NCBI GenBank assembly: GCA_044235425.1
Contig: JBIIHW010000003.1
Location: 62,001 to 126,000 of the forward strand
Length of the DNA stretch: 64,000 nucleotides
Origin: JBJSXJ01 sp044235425
GTDB taxonomy: Bacteria > Planctomycetota > Planctomycetia > Pirellulales > Pirellulaceae
Reading direction: 5' to 3'
Shown here: piece after piece, positions 1 to 8,641 of the stretch
How the letters are laid out: each line of letters starts with the position of its first letter
How positions within the stretch are numbered: the stretch's first letter is position 1
Translations under genes and position numbers: made by a program
Notes under the pieces: generated by a model
Databases searched by the model: none
What the model saw: only the letters and a program-made list of their open reading frames with translations
What the model was told of the DNA's origin: nothing

Positions 1-367
1 CGCCGATCAAAGGTGCACAGGGGACACCAAAACCACGTAGCATATGGGATAGCACAAGTTTGTTCCCGACGATCGGATTGAAGAATCCATTGATTTTGGT
101 TCCATGGAACGACATCGGAAAGTCAGGAACATAATTTCGAGTATCATTTTCAGCCAAGCGATAGGCCCGGTAACTTCCCGTCTCAAACCCATGACGCCAC
201 GCTCGCCACCGTTCCCTTATCGAAGCACGTTTAAATACCTGTTGTCTCCAGTTTCTGAGGTACCGGACCCAAGATCGGGCTCGAAGCTCCCAGGCACCGT
301 TGGTGCGCACATTCGGCTCAATGCGATAATCCTCAAACAGCTGTTGCAAGGAACGCTTCGATGACAT
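1..367 (-). CDS. Partial ATP-grasp-like protein (N-terminal part), runs off the left edge
   Basis: The minus strand is open from an ATG at 365-367 to the window edge, giving about 122 residues that begin MSSKRSLQQLFEDYRIEP. The first ~60 residues are rich in Arg and Trp. Around residue 100 there is a stretch with NPIVGNKLVLSHMLRGFG followed by VPCAPLIG. This resembles the start of the ATP-grasp fold in sugar-transfer-associated ATP-grasp proteins, where a conserved N-K/D-K...L...G-I/V-P segment precedes the nucleotide-binding domain. That family sits in polysaccharide and exopolysaccharide loci. The gene is divergent from the methyltransferase at 459, so the ~90 bp between them should hold both promoters. 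The family call is an inference from a short piece; the open frame itself is clear. Confidence 0.5.
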   Translation of the reverse strand, partial: MSSKRSLQQLFEDYRIEPNVRTNGAWELRARSWVRYLRNWRQQVFKRASIRERWRAWRHGFETGSYRAYRLAENDTRNYVPDFPMSFHGTKINGFFNPIVGNKLVLSHMLRGFGVPCAPLIG

Positions 368-458
368 GAGTAGGCATCTCGTTTTCAGTTCATCTTCGGA
401 CTGACGTCGATACAACGATCCCAACCCATGTGACGGGCAGAAAAAACAAGGGTAGAAC

Positions 459-1265
459 GTGAAGGCCGATCATCAATCTGGTCAGTATTGGGATCATATC
501 GTTACCGCGTGGAATGATGAGGGCAAGGACCCACTCTGGAGACAGTTTGCCGATCGACAACAGTCTCATTGGGCAGAGACGTATCTCGTTCCAGCCAAAC
601 CGGAAAGGTGTTTTAAACGATTACTCAAGACCGATCTTTTTGACGAAGCGGTTGCTGAGGGTGTGGTACCAACACTCACGCGGTTAGCAACCGAAGTGTG
701 GGGAGTGGATGTATCAGCAGTCGTAGTCGAACGAGCTCGGCAACGCTATTCGCACCTGAGGACACAGGTGGCATCCATCCAGGAGTTACCCTTTGACGAC
801 GGCTCTTTCGACGCCATTTTTTCCGGCTCGACACTCGACCATTTTGAATCTCGAGAACAGATTCAGGGGGCACTGCGAGAGTTACATCGAGTGCTCGCGG
901 TGCACGGCAAACTGTTTTTGACTCTCGATAATCCGTCGAATCCGCTGATTTGGCTGAGAAACGGGCCTCTGCGAACGCTCGGGTCGAGGCTGGGTTGGTT
1001 TCCCTACCAAGTCGGCCAGACGTTATCGCGAAAGGCTCTGTTACGAGCGTTAGCGGCGGCTGGCTTTGAGACCCATCTTGTTACCGCTTTGCAGCATTGC
1101 CCACGCTGGTGGGCGATTCGAAAACTAAACCGCCTCGAACAGCAAGCCGATCCCGTCCGCCAGCGCTCCTATCAAGAAACCATTGCGCAGTTCGAGTGGC
1201 TCCAGAAACTTCCGACTCGCTTTTTTACTGGTCATTACGTTGCCGCCTTGGCAATCAAGCGGTAG
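459..1265 (+). CDS. Class I SAM-dependent methyltransferase, motif I degenerate
   Basis: The 268-residue protein starts at GTG 459 with an AAGGG ribosome-binding site about 6 bases upstream. The methyltransferase_11-type fold is seen from roughly residue 50 to 165: an acidic post-II loop (GVDVS), then LPFDDGSFDAIFS and a DHF/RELHRVL segment typical of motifs IV to VI. The glycine-rich motif I normally written DxGxGxG is replaced here by FDEAVAEG, so SAM binding may be altered. The C-terminal half (residues 170-268) is Arg/Trp-rich and unassigned. It is divergent from an ATP-grasp-like gene and convergent with glgA (22 bp gap), which suggests a surface-polysaccharide or glycan context. The substrate is unknown. 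Confidence 0.65.
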   Translation: MKADHQSGQYWDHIVTAWNDEGKDPLWRQFADRQQSHWAETYLVPAKPERCFKRLLKTDLFDEAVAEGVVPTLTRLATEVWGVDVSAVVVERARQRYSHLRTQVASIQELPFDDGSFDAIFSGSTLDHFESREQIQGALRELHRVLAVHGKLFLTLDNPSNPLIWLRNGPLRTLGSRLGWFPYQVGQTLSRKALLRALAAAGFETHLVTALQHCPRWWAIRKLNRLEQQADPVRQRSYQETIAQFEWLQKLPTRFFTGHYVAALAIKR

Positions 1266-1287
1266 ATCCACCATGGTTGGATGGGAA

Positions 1288-2772
1288 TCACGACTGCTCG
1301 CGGTGCCGCTGGATCGCTTGGCGGTAGAGCTGGACATACTGCTGGGCACTGTGATGCCAAGACCAGTCTTGGGACATGCCGTGAGTGACAATTCGCGTCC
1401 AAGTCTCGGGGCGCTGCCAGTACGTATCACAGGCGCGCCATACTGCCTGTTCTAAGGTTTCCACGTTGTAATCGTGGAAGTTGAATCCGGTGGCCGTACC
1501 GTTCGCCAACGTTTCGTCGTACGAGTCGACGACGGTGTCGGCCAAGCCACCGGTGGAACGTACGATCGGTACCGTCCCATACTTGAGACTGTAGAGTTGA
1601 TTTAAACCACAGGGCTCATAACGACTGGGCATCAGGAACATGTCCGCGCCGGCTTCAATTCGATGAGCCAACTCTTCGCTGAATGACAACTTCACCGACA
1701 CTCGCCATGGATAGGTCCGCGCTAGATGCTGCAGCCAATCGTGATAACGCGGCTCGCCTGTTCCCAAGATCACCCACTGCACACCGTGCTGAGGAGCCCA
1801 GCGATCAATGACGTGACCGATCAAGTCCCAGCCTTTTTGTTCGGCTAGTCGTCCGATCAATCCGATAATCGGCGTGCGGCTCTCCTGAGGCAGATTGAAT
1901 TCCTTCTGCAGAGCTTGCTTGCAGGTCGCTTTGCCCTCTGGCCACGTCCCGACGTCGAAGCGACTGGCCAACATTCGATCGGTGGCCGGATTCCAAATCT
2001 CCTCGTCCACTCCATTGACGATTCCTGTCAGCGCATCCTTTCGGAGGCGTAAAACAGCATCTAATCCATAGCCTTGTTCCGCTGTTTGAATCTCGCGTGC
2101 ATAGGTGGGACTTACCGTGGTGAGGGCGTCAGCAAAAACAAGCCCTGTCTTCAGCAGGTTGAGATTCCCGTAGAACTCCATCTGATGATAGTTGAAGTAT
2201 TTCCAATCCAAACCAGTAAGCGGCATGTCCCAGTGCCAAAACTGACCCTGATAAGCCAAGTTGTGAATCGTGAATACGGAGGTGATTTGTTCGTAGAGCC
2301 GCGAATGACGATATTCGATTTTGAGATAAGCCGGGATCAAACCGGTCTGCCAATCATGACAGTGAATCACATTGACGTTCAGCTTGAGCGCTCGCACTGC
2401 CTCCAACGCCGCTCGACAAAAATAAATGAAACGCTCACAGTTGTCGCCGTAATCCTCGCCTCGCTCTCGATACAGCTCGGGACGATCAAAATAATCCGGT
2501 TGGTCGATAAAGTAGATCGGCACCGTGCTGCCCGGCAAATGACTCTCCCAGAGCTTGCCAGAAACGATGCGAGTGCCCAGTGGGATTTCAAAGCGAATCC
2601 CGGTGTCCTGCAGCTGCTGAGCCGTGTTCCACACCGACCGATGGGCCGGCATGATCACCGAGACGGAATGACCTTGTCGAGCGAGTTCGACGGGGAGTGA
2701 GCCGCAGACATCGGCTAATCCACCCGTCTTGGCAAACGGAGTCACTTCACTGCTGACAAATAAGACATTCAC
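1288..2772 (-). CDS. glgA: Glycogen synthase (ADP-glucose type)
   Basis: The 494-residue protein matches GlgA/starch synthase length and architecture: GT5 N-terminal domain with the ADP-glucose-binding KTGGL at residues 15-19, an HCHDWQTGL segment, and a GT1-type C-terminal domain with IGLIGRLAEQKG, then MPSRYEPCGLNQLYSLKYG and STGGLADTV. It transfers glucose from ADP-glucose to growing alpha-1,4-glucan in the cytoplasm. The ATG start at 2772 begins directly with the family's usual N-terminus (MNVLFVSSEVTPF). It is transcribed towards the methyltransferase. No other glycogen gene is within the window, so it is not part of a glg cluster here. Confidence 0.95.
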   Translation of the reverse strand: MNVLFVSSEVTPFAKTGGLADVCGSLPVELARQGHSVSVIMPAHRSVWNTAQQLQDTGIRFEIPLGTRIVSGKLWESHLPGSTVPIYFIDQPDYFDRPELYRERGEDYGDNCERFIYFCRAALEAVRALKLNVNVIHCHDWQTGLIPAYLKIEYRHSRLYEQITSVFTIHNLAYQGQFWHWDMPLTGLDWKYFNYHQMEFYGNLNLLKTGLVFADALTTVSPTYAREIQTAEQGYGLDAVLRLRKDALTGIVNGVDEEIWNPATDRMLASRFDVGTWPEGKATCKQALQKEFNLPQESRTPIIGLIGRLAEQKGWDLIGHVIDRWAPQHGVQWVILGTGEPRYHDWLQHLARTYPWRVSVKLSFSEELAHRIEAGADMFLMPSRYEPCGLNQLYSLKYGTVPIVRSTGGLADTVVDSYDETLANGTATGFNFHDYNVETLEQAVWRACDTYWQRPETWTRIVTHGMSQDWSWHHSAQQYVQLYRQAIQRHREQS

Positions 2773-3166
2773 GGTAAGTCACTCCTGAGGATGGCCTCGC
2801 TCCGATCCGAGACGATCACAAGGCTCCCAGTATTCTAGCGCCTCAATATTCCGATGTCTCTGCATTCCAGTGTCTCATTCCTACGGGGTCTCGTTCATTC
2901 AGTGTCTCGTTCATTCATGGCCCCACTCTTCCAGGGGCTGAGACATTTCGGGCAACCAGCACTCCCGCTACCCCGCGTTTCGTGCCCTTAGTATACGCTC
3001 CGTCAGCCACGAATGGGCGCCGAATTCCCGCGATCTTGACCGAGCGCTCAGTAGCCCCGCGATCACTTCCAGGCCCACGGGATGACCGGGATGATGTTTT
3101 TCCAATCCGGGAGTCGTGATACATTAAGACGCCAAACCTGCTAACCCCGTGAGAGTCACACCCACC
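2773..3166. other. Intergenic region between divergent glgA and the 3167 operon
   Basis: About 390 bp without a convincing gene. It contains short imperfect repeats of a TCTCGTTCATTCA-like word around 2860-2925. A 69-codon minus-strand frame (2915-3124) has no family resemblance and no clear ribosome-binding site. The region should hold promoters for both divergent transcripts, but I see no pair of good -35/-10 boxes. Confidence 0.5.
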
Positions 3167-4333
3167 ATGTCATCCTACCTGTGTTTGCCATCTTGGTACC
3201 TAACGAACTTCGGCTGGGCCATCGTCACGGTCATGGTATCAGCTCTCGCCCTTGTCGCACCGACATCGGTCTGGCTTCCCCCGGCCGTTGCCGCCGACCA
3301 GCCTCAATATGAATTTGATTCACAGCAGGTGCCAGCCGCGCGGGCCGACGAGCCGAAGCTACCTGAGCTGTCGGTTTCAAAAGCGCTCGCCCATCTCGAT
3401 TTGGGCTCCAAGTTGTGGTCGAACAGCCGCCGCTGCATTGCGTGCCACACGAACGGCTCCTACCTGCAGATCCGCCCGGCACTCACCAATCATTTTGGTC
3501 CACCAGCTCCCGAAGCGCGCAACTTCTACCTCGAACAATTGCAAGCGCTGCAAATGCGTGAGGAAAAGAAACTGAAGGAGAGCACCGTACCAGCTCAGGT
3601 GATCTATCTGGCAGCGGGACTGGCCGAGTGGGATGCGCATGTCACCAAGAAATTGTCTCCCGAAACAACCGCCGCACTCAAACTGATGCTCGACATTCAG
3701 CTGGAATCAGGCACCTGGGGAACGCTCGACTGCTGGCCTCCGTTTGAATCCGACGCCTATCATGAAGCAACTGTCGCCGCGATGGCCATCGGCACCGCTC
3801 CCGGTTGGCTCGCTCAATTAACCGACGACAAGCAAAAGGCGGCTGTCGCTCGATTGCGCACGTATCTGCAGACCGAAAAGCCACTGCATGATTACAGCCG
3901 AGTGCTCTTGTTGTGGGCGTCGACCCGTATGCCGGACCTCATCACCGACAGCCAGCGACAAGAGATCGTCGAAATGATTTTCAAACATCAGCGGACCGAT
4001 GGTGGCTGGTCGATCCGCACGTTTGCCAAACCTGAGGCGTGGGGTGGAGGCAATCGAGCGGCGAAGTTGCGTGAGGAGCTGGAGTTCGCTAATCCTCCTA
4101 GCGACGGACATCAAACGGGGCTGGCCATCATCGTGCTGCGAGCGTCCGGTGTGGATGCCAAAGATCCACGTATTCAGCGCGGCATCGAGTGGATCAAGGT
4201 GAATCAGCGCGAGTCCGGCCGCTGGTGGACTCGGTCGCTCAATACCGACAAGTGGCATTTCATCACTTACAGCGGCACCTGCTATCCATTGCTCGCACTG
4301 GCACAATGTGATGCCCTGCCCGCCAAGCCGTGA
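3167..4333 (+). CDS. Secreted squalene-cyclase/prenyltransferase-repeat protein with a CxxCH haem motif
   Basis: About 388 residues from ATG 3167 (a GTG at 3149 in the same frame would add six residues; GAGAG lies upstream of the ATG). An N-terminal hydrophobic segment ending near AVAA looks like a signal peptide. Residues 90-94 read CIACH, a c-type haem attachment motif. Beyond it are three QxxxGxW motifs (QLESGTW ~178, QRTDGGW ~275, QRESGRW ~347), the hallmark of the alpha/alpha-barrel repeat of squalene-hopene cyclases and prenyltransferases. The catalytic DxDD of true cyclases is not visible, so enzymatic cyclisation is doubtful; it may be a structural or sensory barrel carrying haem. It is the first gene of a tight plus-strand run (28 bp to the next). 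Function unknown. Confidence 0.75.
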   Translation: MSSYLCLPSWYLTNFGWAIVTVMVSALALVAPTSVWLPPAVAADQPQYEFDSQQVPAARADEPKLPELSVSKALAHLDLGSKLWSNSRRCIACHTNGSYLQIRPALTNHFGPPAPEARNFYLEQLQALQMREEKKLKESTVPAQVIYLAAGLAEWDAHVTKKLSPETTAALKLMLDIQLESGTWGTLDCWPPFESDAYHEATVAAMAIGTAPGWLAQLTDDKQKAAVARLRTYLQTEKPLHDYSRVLLLWASTRMPDLITDSQRQEIVEMIFKHQRTDGGWSIRTFAKPEAWGGGNRAAKLREELEFANPPSDGHQTGLAIIVLRASGVDAKDPRIQRGIEWIKVNQRESGRWWTRSLNTDKWHFITYSGTCYPLLALAQCDALPAKP

Positions 4334-4361
4334 CGCACCATCGTCATCTGAGGATCATGTC

Positions 4362-5156
4362 ATGATTCATCTGCGAGGACATCAGGCGCTCGTCACCGGC
4401 TCCACCAAAGGCGTGGGTCGAGCGATCGTGGAAGCTTTCGCCGCCGCAGGTGCTGATGTCATCGTCCATGGTCGACAACTCGACGACCAAGCTCGGCAGG
4501 TTTTGGATAGATGTCGAAATCACGGAGTGCGTGCGGAATTCATCACTGGCGATCTGTCAGGCGAAACGTTAACGGCCGTCGACGATCTGTTCGCCCGCGC
4601 CACTGCCGCTCTGCCGAACCTTGACATTCTCGTCAACAATGCGGGAACGTACATCGATAAGCCTTTCCTGGAAATGGACTGGGCCACCTACCAGCACACG
4701 ATGAGTTTAAACGTGGCGGCGCCGTTCTTTCTCACTCAGCGCTTCGCCCGTTCCTGGGTGGAACGCAAGGTGAACGGCCGAGTGCTCATGATTGGCTCCA
4801 TCAACGGACGACTCGCCGAACCCACTCACAGCTGTTACGACACATCCAAGGGAGCGGTGGAGATGATGGTGAAGTCCTTGTGCGTTTCGCTTGCCCCTTA
4901 CGGCATTCGCGTCAATGGTCTCGCACCCGGACTGGTCCGCACACCACTCACCGCCATCATTGATCGAGACCCAAGATTCGCACGCTGGATGGAACTGCAC
5001 ACGCCCAATGGCCAAGTGCCTCAGGCTGACGTGTGTGGCAGTGGCGCGGTCTATTTGTGCTGCGACGATGCCTGGCATGTACAAGGTCAAATGTTATTAG
5101 TGGATGGTGGGATGAGTATCTGGCAGCAGCCGGATATGCCCGCTCATTGGGAGTAA
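4362..5156 (+). CDS. Short-chain dehydrogenase/reductase (SDR)
   Basis: 264 residues from ATG 4362, preceded by GAGG at 4350-4353; the frame also extends upstream into the previous gene, but that has no ribosome-binding site. Classical SDR motifs are all present: cofactor-binding TGSTKGVG (12-19), NNAG (92-95), catalytic Ser146 and YxxxK (Tyr159, Lys163). Arg38-like residues after beta-2 (HGRQ) suggest NADP(H). It is likely a cytoplasmic oxidoreductase resembling gluconate 5-dehydrogenase or 3-oxoacyl-reductase types. It sits between two secreted haem-motif proteins with gaps of 28 and 5 bp, so it is probably cotranscribed with them. Substrate not predictable. Confidence 0.88.
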   Translation: MIHLRGHQALVTGSTKGVGRAIVEAFAAAGADVIVHGRQLDDQARQVLDRCRNHGVRAEFITGDLSGETLTAVDDLFARATAALPNLDILVNNAGTYIDKPFLEMDWATYQHTMSLNVAAPFFLTQRFARSWVERKVNGRVLMIGSINGRLAEPTHSCYDTSKGAVEMMVKSLCVSLAPYGIRVNGLAPGLVRTPLTAIIDRDPRFARWMELHTPNGQVPQADVCGSGAVYLCCDDAWHVQGQMLLVDGGMSIWQQPDMPAHWE

Positions 5157-5161
5157 TCAAG

Positions 5162-7117
5162 ATGAAGCGACAAACCCTGGCCTCCTCGCTGATCGTGGTC
5201 ACCACGAGTTCCCTCATGCTGGTAGGACTCAGTTTTTGGAAAGGCCAAGTGGGCGCCGAACCTCAAACCAAAACCCACTCCCCAGCGGCGACGAATACAC
5301 GAGCTTCCACCAACACCCTGGTTGCTGCCGAACCGATCGCTGCCGATCTGGATCGATCCCCCATCGATCTGGTCTTGGGCCCCAAAGCGGAATGGCTGGC
5401 CACGGCCAATCAATCGTCTGACACCGTGTCACTCGTGAGACTCACGAAAAGTGCTGGCAACGACGCAGCAACGTCGGCGACAGGCACAGCAAAGCCCGCT
5501 GCGGAGCGCGTCACGGGAAAAGTGGTGGATGAACTGCGCGTGGGACATCGTCCTGGTGCGATTGCCCGCACGCCGGATGGTCAGCGTTTACTGGTGACCG
5601 GTAGCTATTCCGGAGACTTAACGATCCTCTCCATTCAGGGTGACAAGCTCCAGATTGAAAATCGGCTCCAGCTTGGTTTTGAGCCATATGGCATCGCGGT
5701 CACGAGGGATGGCACGAAGGCCTACGTTGCCTTGTCGATGGCGGATCAAGTTGCCGAGATCGATTTGCAGGCGAATCGAGAGGTCGCACGCATCGACGTC
5801 GGTTTGCGGCCCCGCTACTTGACGCTGACACTCGATGACACTCGGCTCGCCGTAGGAACAAGCGGAGATCGCGGTATCACGGTCGTCGATACTGCCTCGC
5901 GCAAGGAGCTCTTCAAAGAGCAATTTCTGGCACTCAACATCGGACACCTGCAAACCACTGCCGATGGTCGCCATGTGTACTTTCCCTGGGTGCAGTACCG
6001 GCACAGCCAGATTAATCCCGCGATGATTCGCATGGGCTGGGTCCTCGGCACTCGACTAGCCCGCGTGCGGCTGGACGAGCCCGCTCGGCGCGAAGCGATG
6101 TCGCTGGATCCGCCCGGCAAAGCTGTCGGCGATCCATTCGGGCTAGCGATCACGCCGAATGAGCAGCGTATTGTGACCTCTGCGTCAGGAACTCATGAGC
6201 TGCTGGTCTATCGCTTGAATGATTTGCCACTCACCGACTACGCCAACTTGGATCACATCAATCCGCAATTGGTGCGCGATGAAGAGCGATTTGTGCGTAT
6301 CGCGCTTGGTGGTCGACCGATGGGAATTCGAGCGGCCGATGACCGTACGGTCTATGTTGCCAATTATCTGCTCAATACTGTCCAAGTTGTCGACATTGAT
6401 ACCCATGCGGTGATCGGCACGATCTCGCTCGGTGGACCGGCCGAACCTTCCCTCGCTCGACGTGGCGAAGCGATCTTCCTGGATGCCGGCCGAAGTTTAG
6501 ATCAATGGTACAGCTGTCACACCTGTCACTATGAAGGTGGATCGAACGACGAACGCATGGATACCTGGAATGATGGCACTCCCAATACCTACAAAACCGT
6601 GCTGTCGCTCTATCGCATCCATGAAACGGGGCCGTGGACGTGGCATGGTTGGCAAACCGATTTACGTGACGCCATGCACTCCTCACTCACCACCACCATG
6701 CAAGGTCCGAAGCCGTCCGAAGAAGATGTGACGGCGCTGCTGGCTTACCTCAAAACGATGGAATTACCGCCCAATCCATTTCGGCGTCCAGATGGCGGAC
6801 TGACCGAGCAGGCGGAACGGGGAAAAAAGGTCTTTCATAGCGAAAAAGCGGGTTGTGCACAGTGTCATTCCGGACCATCCTACACGGATGGCGAGATTCA
6901 TGATGTCGGACTGGGTGCGACGGTCGATCGTTATCAAGGGTACAATACTCCATCCCTCGTGGGCGTGTACCGCAAGACCCGTTTGCTGCATGATGGTCGA
7001 GCTCGGTCGCTCGATCAGGTGCTCACCGAAGCTCACAATCCGGCCACAGTAACCGGTAAGGGCGAACTGACAGATGCTGAACGGGCCGACTTGATCGCCT
7101 ATTTGAAATCGCTGTAA
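5162..7117 (+). CDS. Secreted YVTN-type beta-propeller with di-haem cytochrome c domain
   Basis: 651 residues from ATG 5162, five bases after the SDR stop, with GGGAG upstream. Residues 1-35 look like a signal peptide. Residues ~55-420 contain repeated propeller blades (GHRPGAIARTPDG, GFEPYGIAVTRDG, GLRPRYLTLTLDD, GGRPMGIRAADD). The C-terminal part resembles di-haem cytochrome c peroxidase/MauG-type proteins, with CHTCH at 452-456 and CAQCH at 565-569. It presumably acts in the periplasm in electron transfer or oxidation chemistry. The same architecture occurs again at 49822. The gap to the DUF1501 gene is 12 bp, indicating an operon. Confidence 0.85.
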   Translation: MKRQTLASSLIVVTTSSLMLVGLSFWKGQVGAEPQTKTHSPAATNTRASTNTLVAAEPIAADLDRSPIDLVLGPKAEWLATANQSSDTVSLVRLTKSAGNDAATSATGTAKPAAERVTGKVVDELRVGHRPGAIARTPDGQRLLVTGSYSGDLTILSIQGDKLQIENRLQLGFEPYGIAVTRDGTKAYVALSMADQVAEIDLQANREVARIDVGLRPRYLTLTLDDTRLAVGTSGDRGITVVDTASRKELFKEQFLALNIGHLQTTADGRHVYFPWVQYRHSQINPAMIRMGWVLGTRLARVRLDEPARREAMSLDPPGKAVGDPFGLAITPNEQRIVTSASGTHELLVYRLNDLPLTDYANLDHINPQLVRDEERFVRIALGGRPMGIRAADDRTVYVANYLLNTVQVVDIDTHAVIGTISLGGPAEPSLARRGEAIFLDAGRSLDQWYSCHTCHYEGGSNDERMDTWNDGTPNTYKTVLSLYRIHETGPWTWHGWQTDLRDAMHSSLTTTMQGPKPSEEDVTALLAYLKTMELPPNPFRRPDGGLTEQAERGKKVFHSEKAGCAQCHSGPSYTDGEIHDVGLGATVDRYQGYNTPSLVGVYRKTRLLHDGRARSLDQVLTEAHNPATVTGKGELTDAERADLIAYLKSL

Positions 7118-7129
7118 GAGGAATTCGTC

Positions 7130-8593
7130 ATGTTGCCCGTATTCGATCAAGGCTATCAGCTCTGCGACGGAGTCACTCGTCGCGAATGGCTCCGTCTCGG
7201 TGGGATTGGACTTGGTGGACTCTCACTCGACCGACTCCTTGCCAGTCGAGCTGCACGGGCGGCGGATGCACTCGGTAGCCCGGTCTCGCCCGGTTCTTCC
7301 CCAGCCGCCACAAGTTCAGCGCCGCGTCTTTCACTGAGTTCCTTCGGCAAAGCGAAATCGGTGATAGTGTTTGGACTAGTGGGTGGTCCACCGCAGCATG
7401 AAACGTGGGACCCCAAGCCACAAGCACCTGCCGAAGTGCGTGGGGAGTTTGGCACGATCGCCTCAAAAACGCCCGGACTGCTAGTCGGCGAACTCATGCC
7501 CAAAACGGCTCTGTGGACCGATAAGATTGCGGTGCTGCGAGCCGTTGTTACGAACGACAACGCGCATTCGTCCAGCGGTTATCAGATGCTCACGGGCGTC
7601 CCTCACATTCCACTCAACCAAGAAAGTGCTCTGCCAAAAGCACCGAATCTGGCACCGAGTATGGGGGCGTTGGTACGTGCCGTCCGACCAGCGCCCGGTC
7701 AACTGCCCTCCGCCATCACTCTTCCCGAACATATCTGGAACGACGGCAACTTTCCCTGGCCAGGTCAAGATGCAGGTTTACTAGGGCAGCGCTATCATCC
7801 TTGGCTGATCCACTGCGATCCGTCGCAGGAGCAGTTTACGATTCCCGGTTTAGCGTTGCCGGCCGAGTTACCGGCGCTGCGAGTGGACCAGCGGCGCAAC
7901 CTGCTCCAGCAGCTCAATCAGCAGCTCATCGGGCTCGAAAGCGCCTCCACCGTCGGCAACTACGGCGTGCATGCCCGGAAAGCACTCGATCTCCTCAGCG
8001 GCTCCCGCTCCCGGGATGCGTTTCAGTTGAGTCTGGAGAAGCCGGAGACGCGTGATCGTTACGGCCGAAGTCGCTTCGCACAGAGCATCTTATTAGCGCG
8101 GCGGCTGGTCGAAGCAGGTGTCTCATTGGTTCAAGTCAACTGGACTCGGATTAAAGATGAACCGAATCAAGGTGGCTGGGATACCCATGCCAAGCACAAC
8201 GAGTCACTCAAGAAGTTACTGATGCCGATGATGGATCAAGCGTTCTCGGCTCTGGTCGAAGATCTTCACCAGCGCGGCCTGCTCGATGAAACGCTGGTGG
8301 TGTGGTTTGGCGAGTTTGGCCGTACGCCAAAATTCAATGGCAATGCCGGCCGCGATCACTGGGGACGTTGCTTCTCGCTGGCTCTCGCTGGAGGAGGCAT
8401 TCGCGGCGGGGTAGTGCATGGCGTGAGCGATAAACATGCCGCGGACCCGGTTGATGGAGTAGTTGAGGCACGGGATCTGATCGCCACGATTTTCCATTGC
8501 CTTGGACATTCCAGCGACACGGAATTATATGACCCGGTGGGCCGTCCGATGCCGCTGAGTCGTGGGCGCGTGATTGATCAGATCGTCAGCTGA
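7130..8593 (+). CDS. DUF1501 family protein, Tat-exported
   Basis: 487 residues with an N-terminal TRREWLRLGGIGLGG, a twin-arginine signal followed by an Ala-rich stretch to about residue 45. The body is typical of DUF1501 (alkaline-phosphatase-like superfamily, abundant in planctomycetes): GGPPQHETWDPKP, DNAHSSSGYQMLTG, GWDTHAKHN, WFGEFGRTPKFN and GRDHWGRCFS. The His/Asp-rich motifs look like a metal-binding site. The function of the family is not established. DUF1501 genes usually follow a DUF1549/DUF1553 cytochrome gene; here the partner is the propeller/di-haem protein 12 bp upstream. Confidence 0.9.
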   Translation: MLPVFDQGYQLCDGVTRREWLRLGGIGLGGLSLDRLLASRAARAADALGSPVSPGSSPAATSSAPRLSLSSFGKAKSVIVFGLVGGPPQHETWDPKPQAPAEVRGEFGTIASKTPGLLVGELMPKTALWTDKIAVLRAVVTNDNAHSSSGYQMLTGVPHIPLNQESALPKAPNLAPSMGALVRAVRPAPGQLPSAITLPEHIWNDGNFPWPGQDAGLLGQRYHPWLIHCDPSQEQFTIPGLALPAELPALRVDQRRNLLQQLNQQLIGLESASTVGNYGVHARKALDLLSGSRSRDAFQLSLEKPETRDRYGRSRFAQSILLARRLVEAGVSLVQVNWTRIKDEPNQGGWDTHAKHNESLKKLLMPMMDQAFSALVEDLHQRGLLDETLVVWFGEFGRTPKFNGNAGRDHWGRCFSLALAGGGIRGGVVHGVSDKHAADPVDGVVEARDLIATIFHCLGHSSDTELYDPVGRPMPLSRGRVIDQIVS

Positions 8594-8641
8594 ACGCGGA
8601 TGAACGCAGATCGGGCAACGCCAACTGCTGAGGAAGTGGAG

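Noticed and set aside
2915..3124. 69-codon minus-strand frame upstream of the operon
   Set aside because: No homology signal or ribosome-binding site; probably chance.
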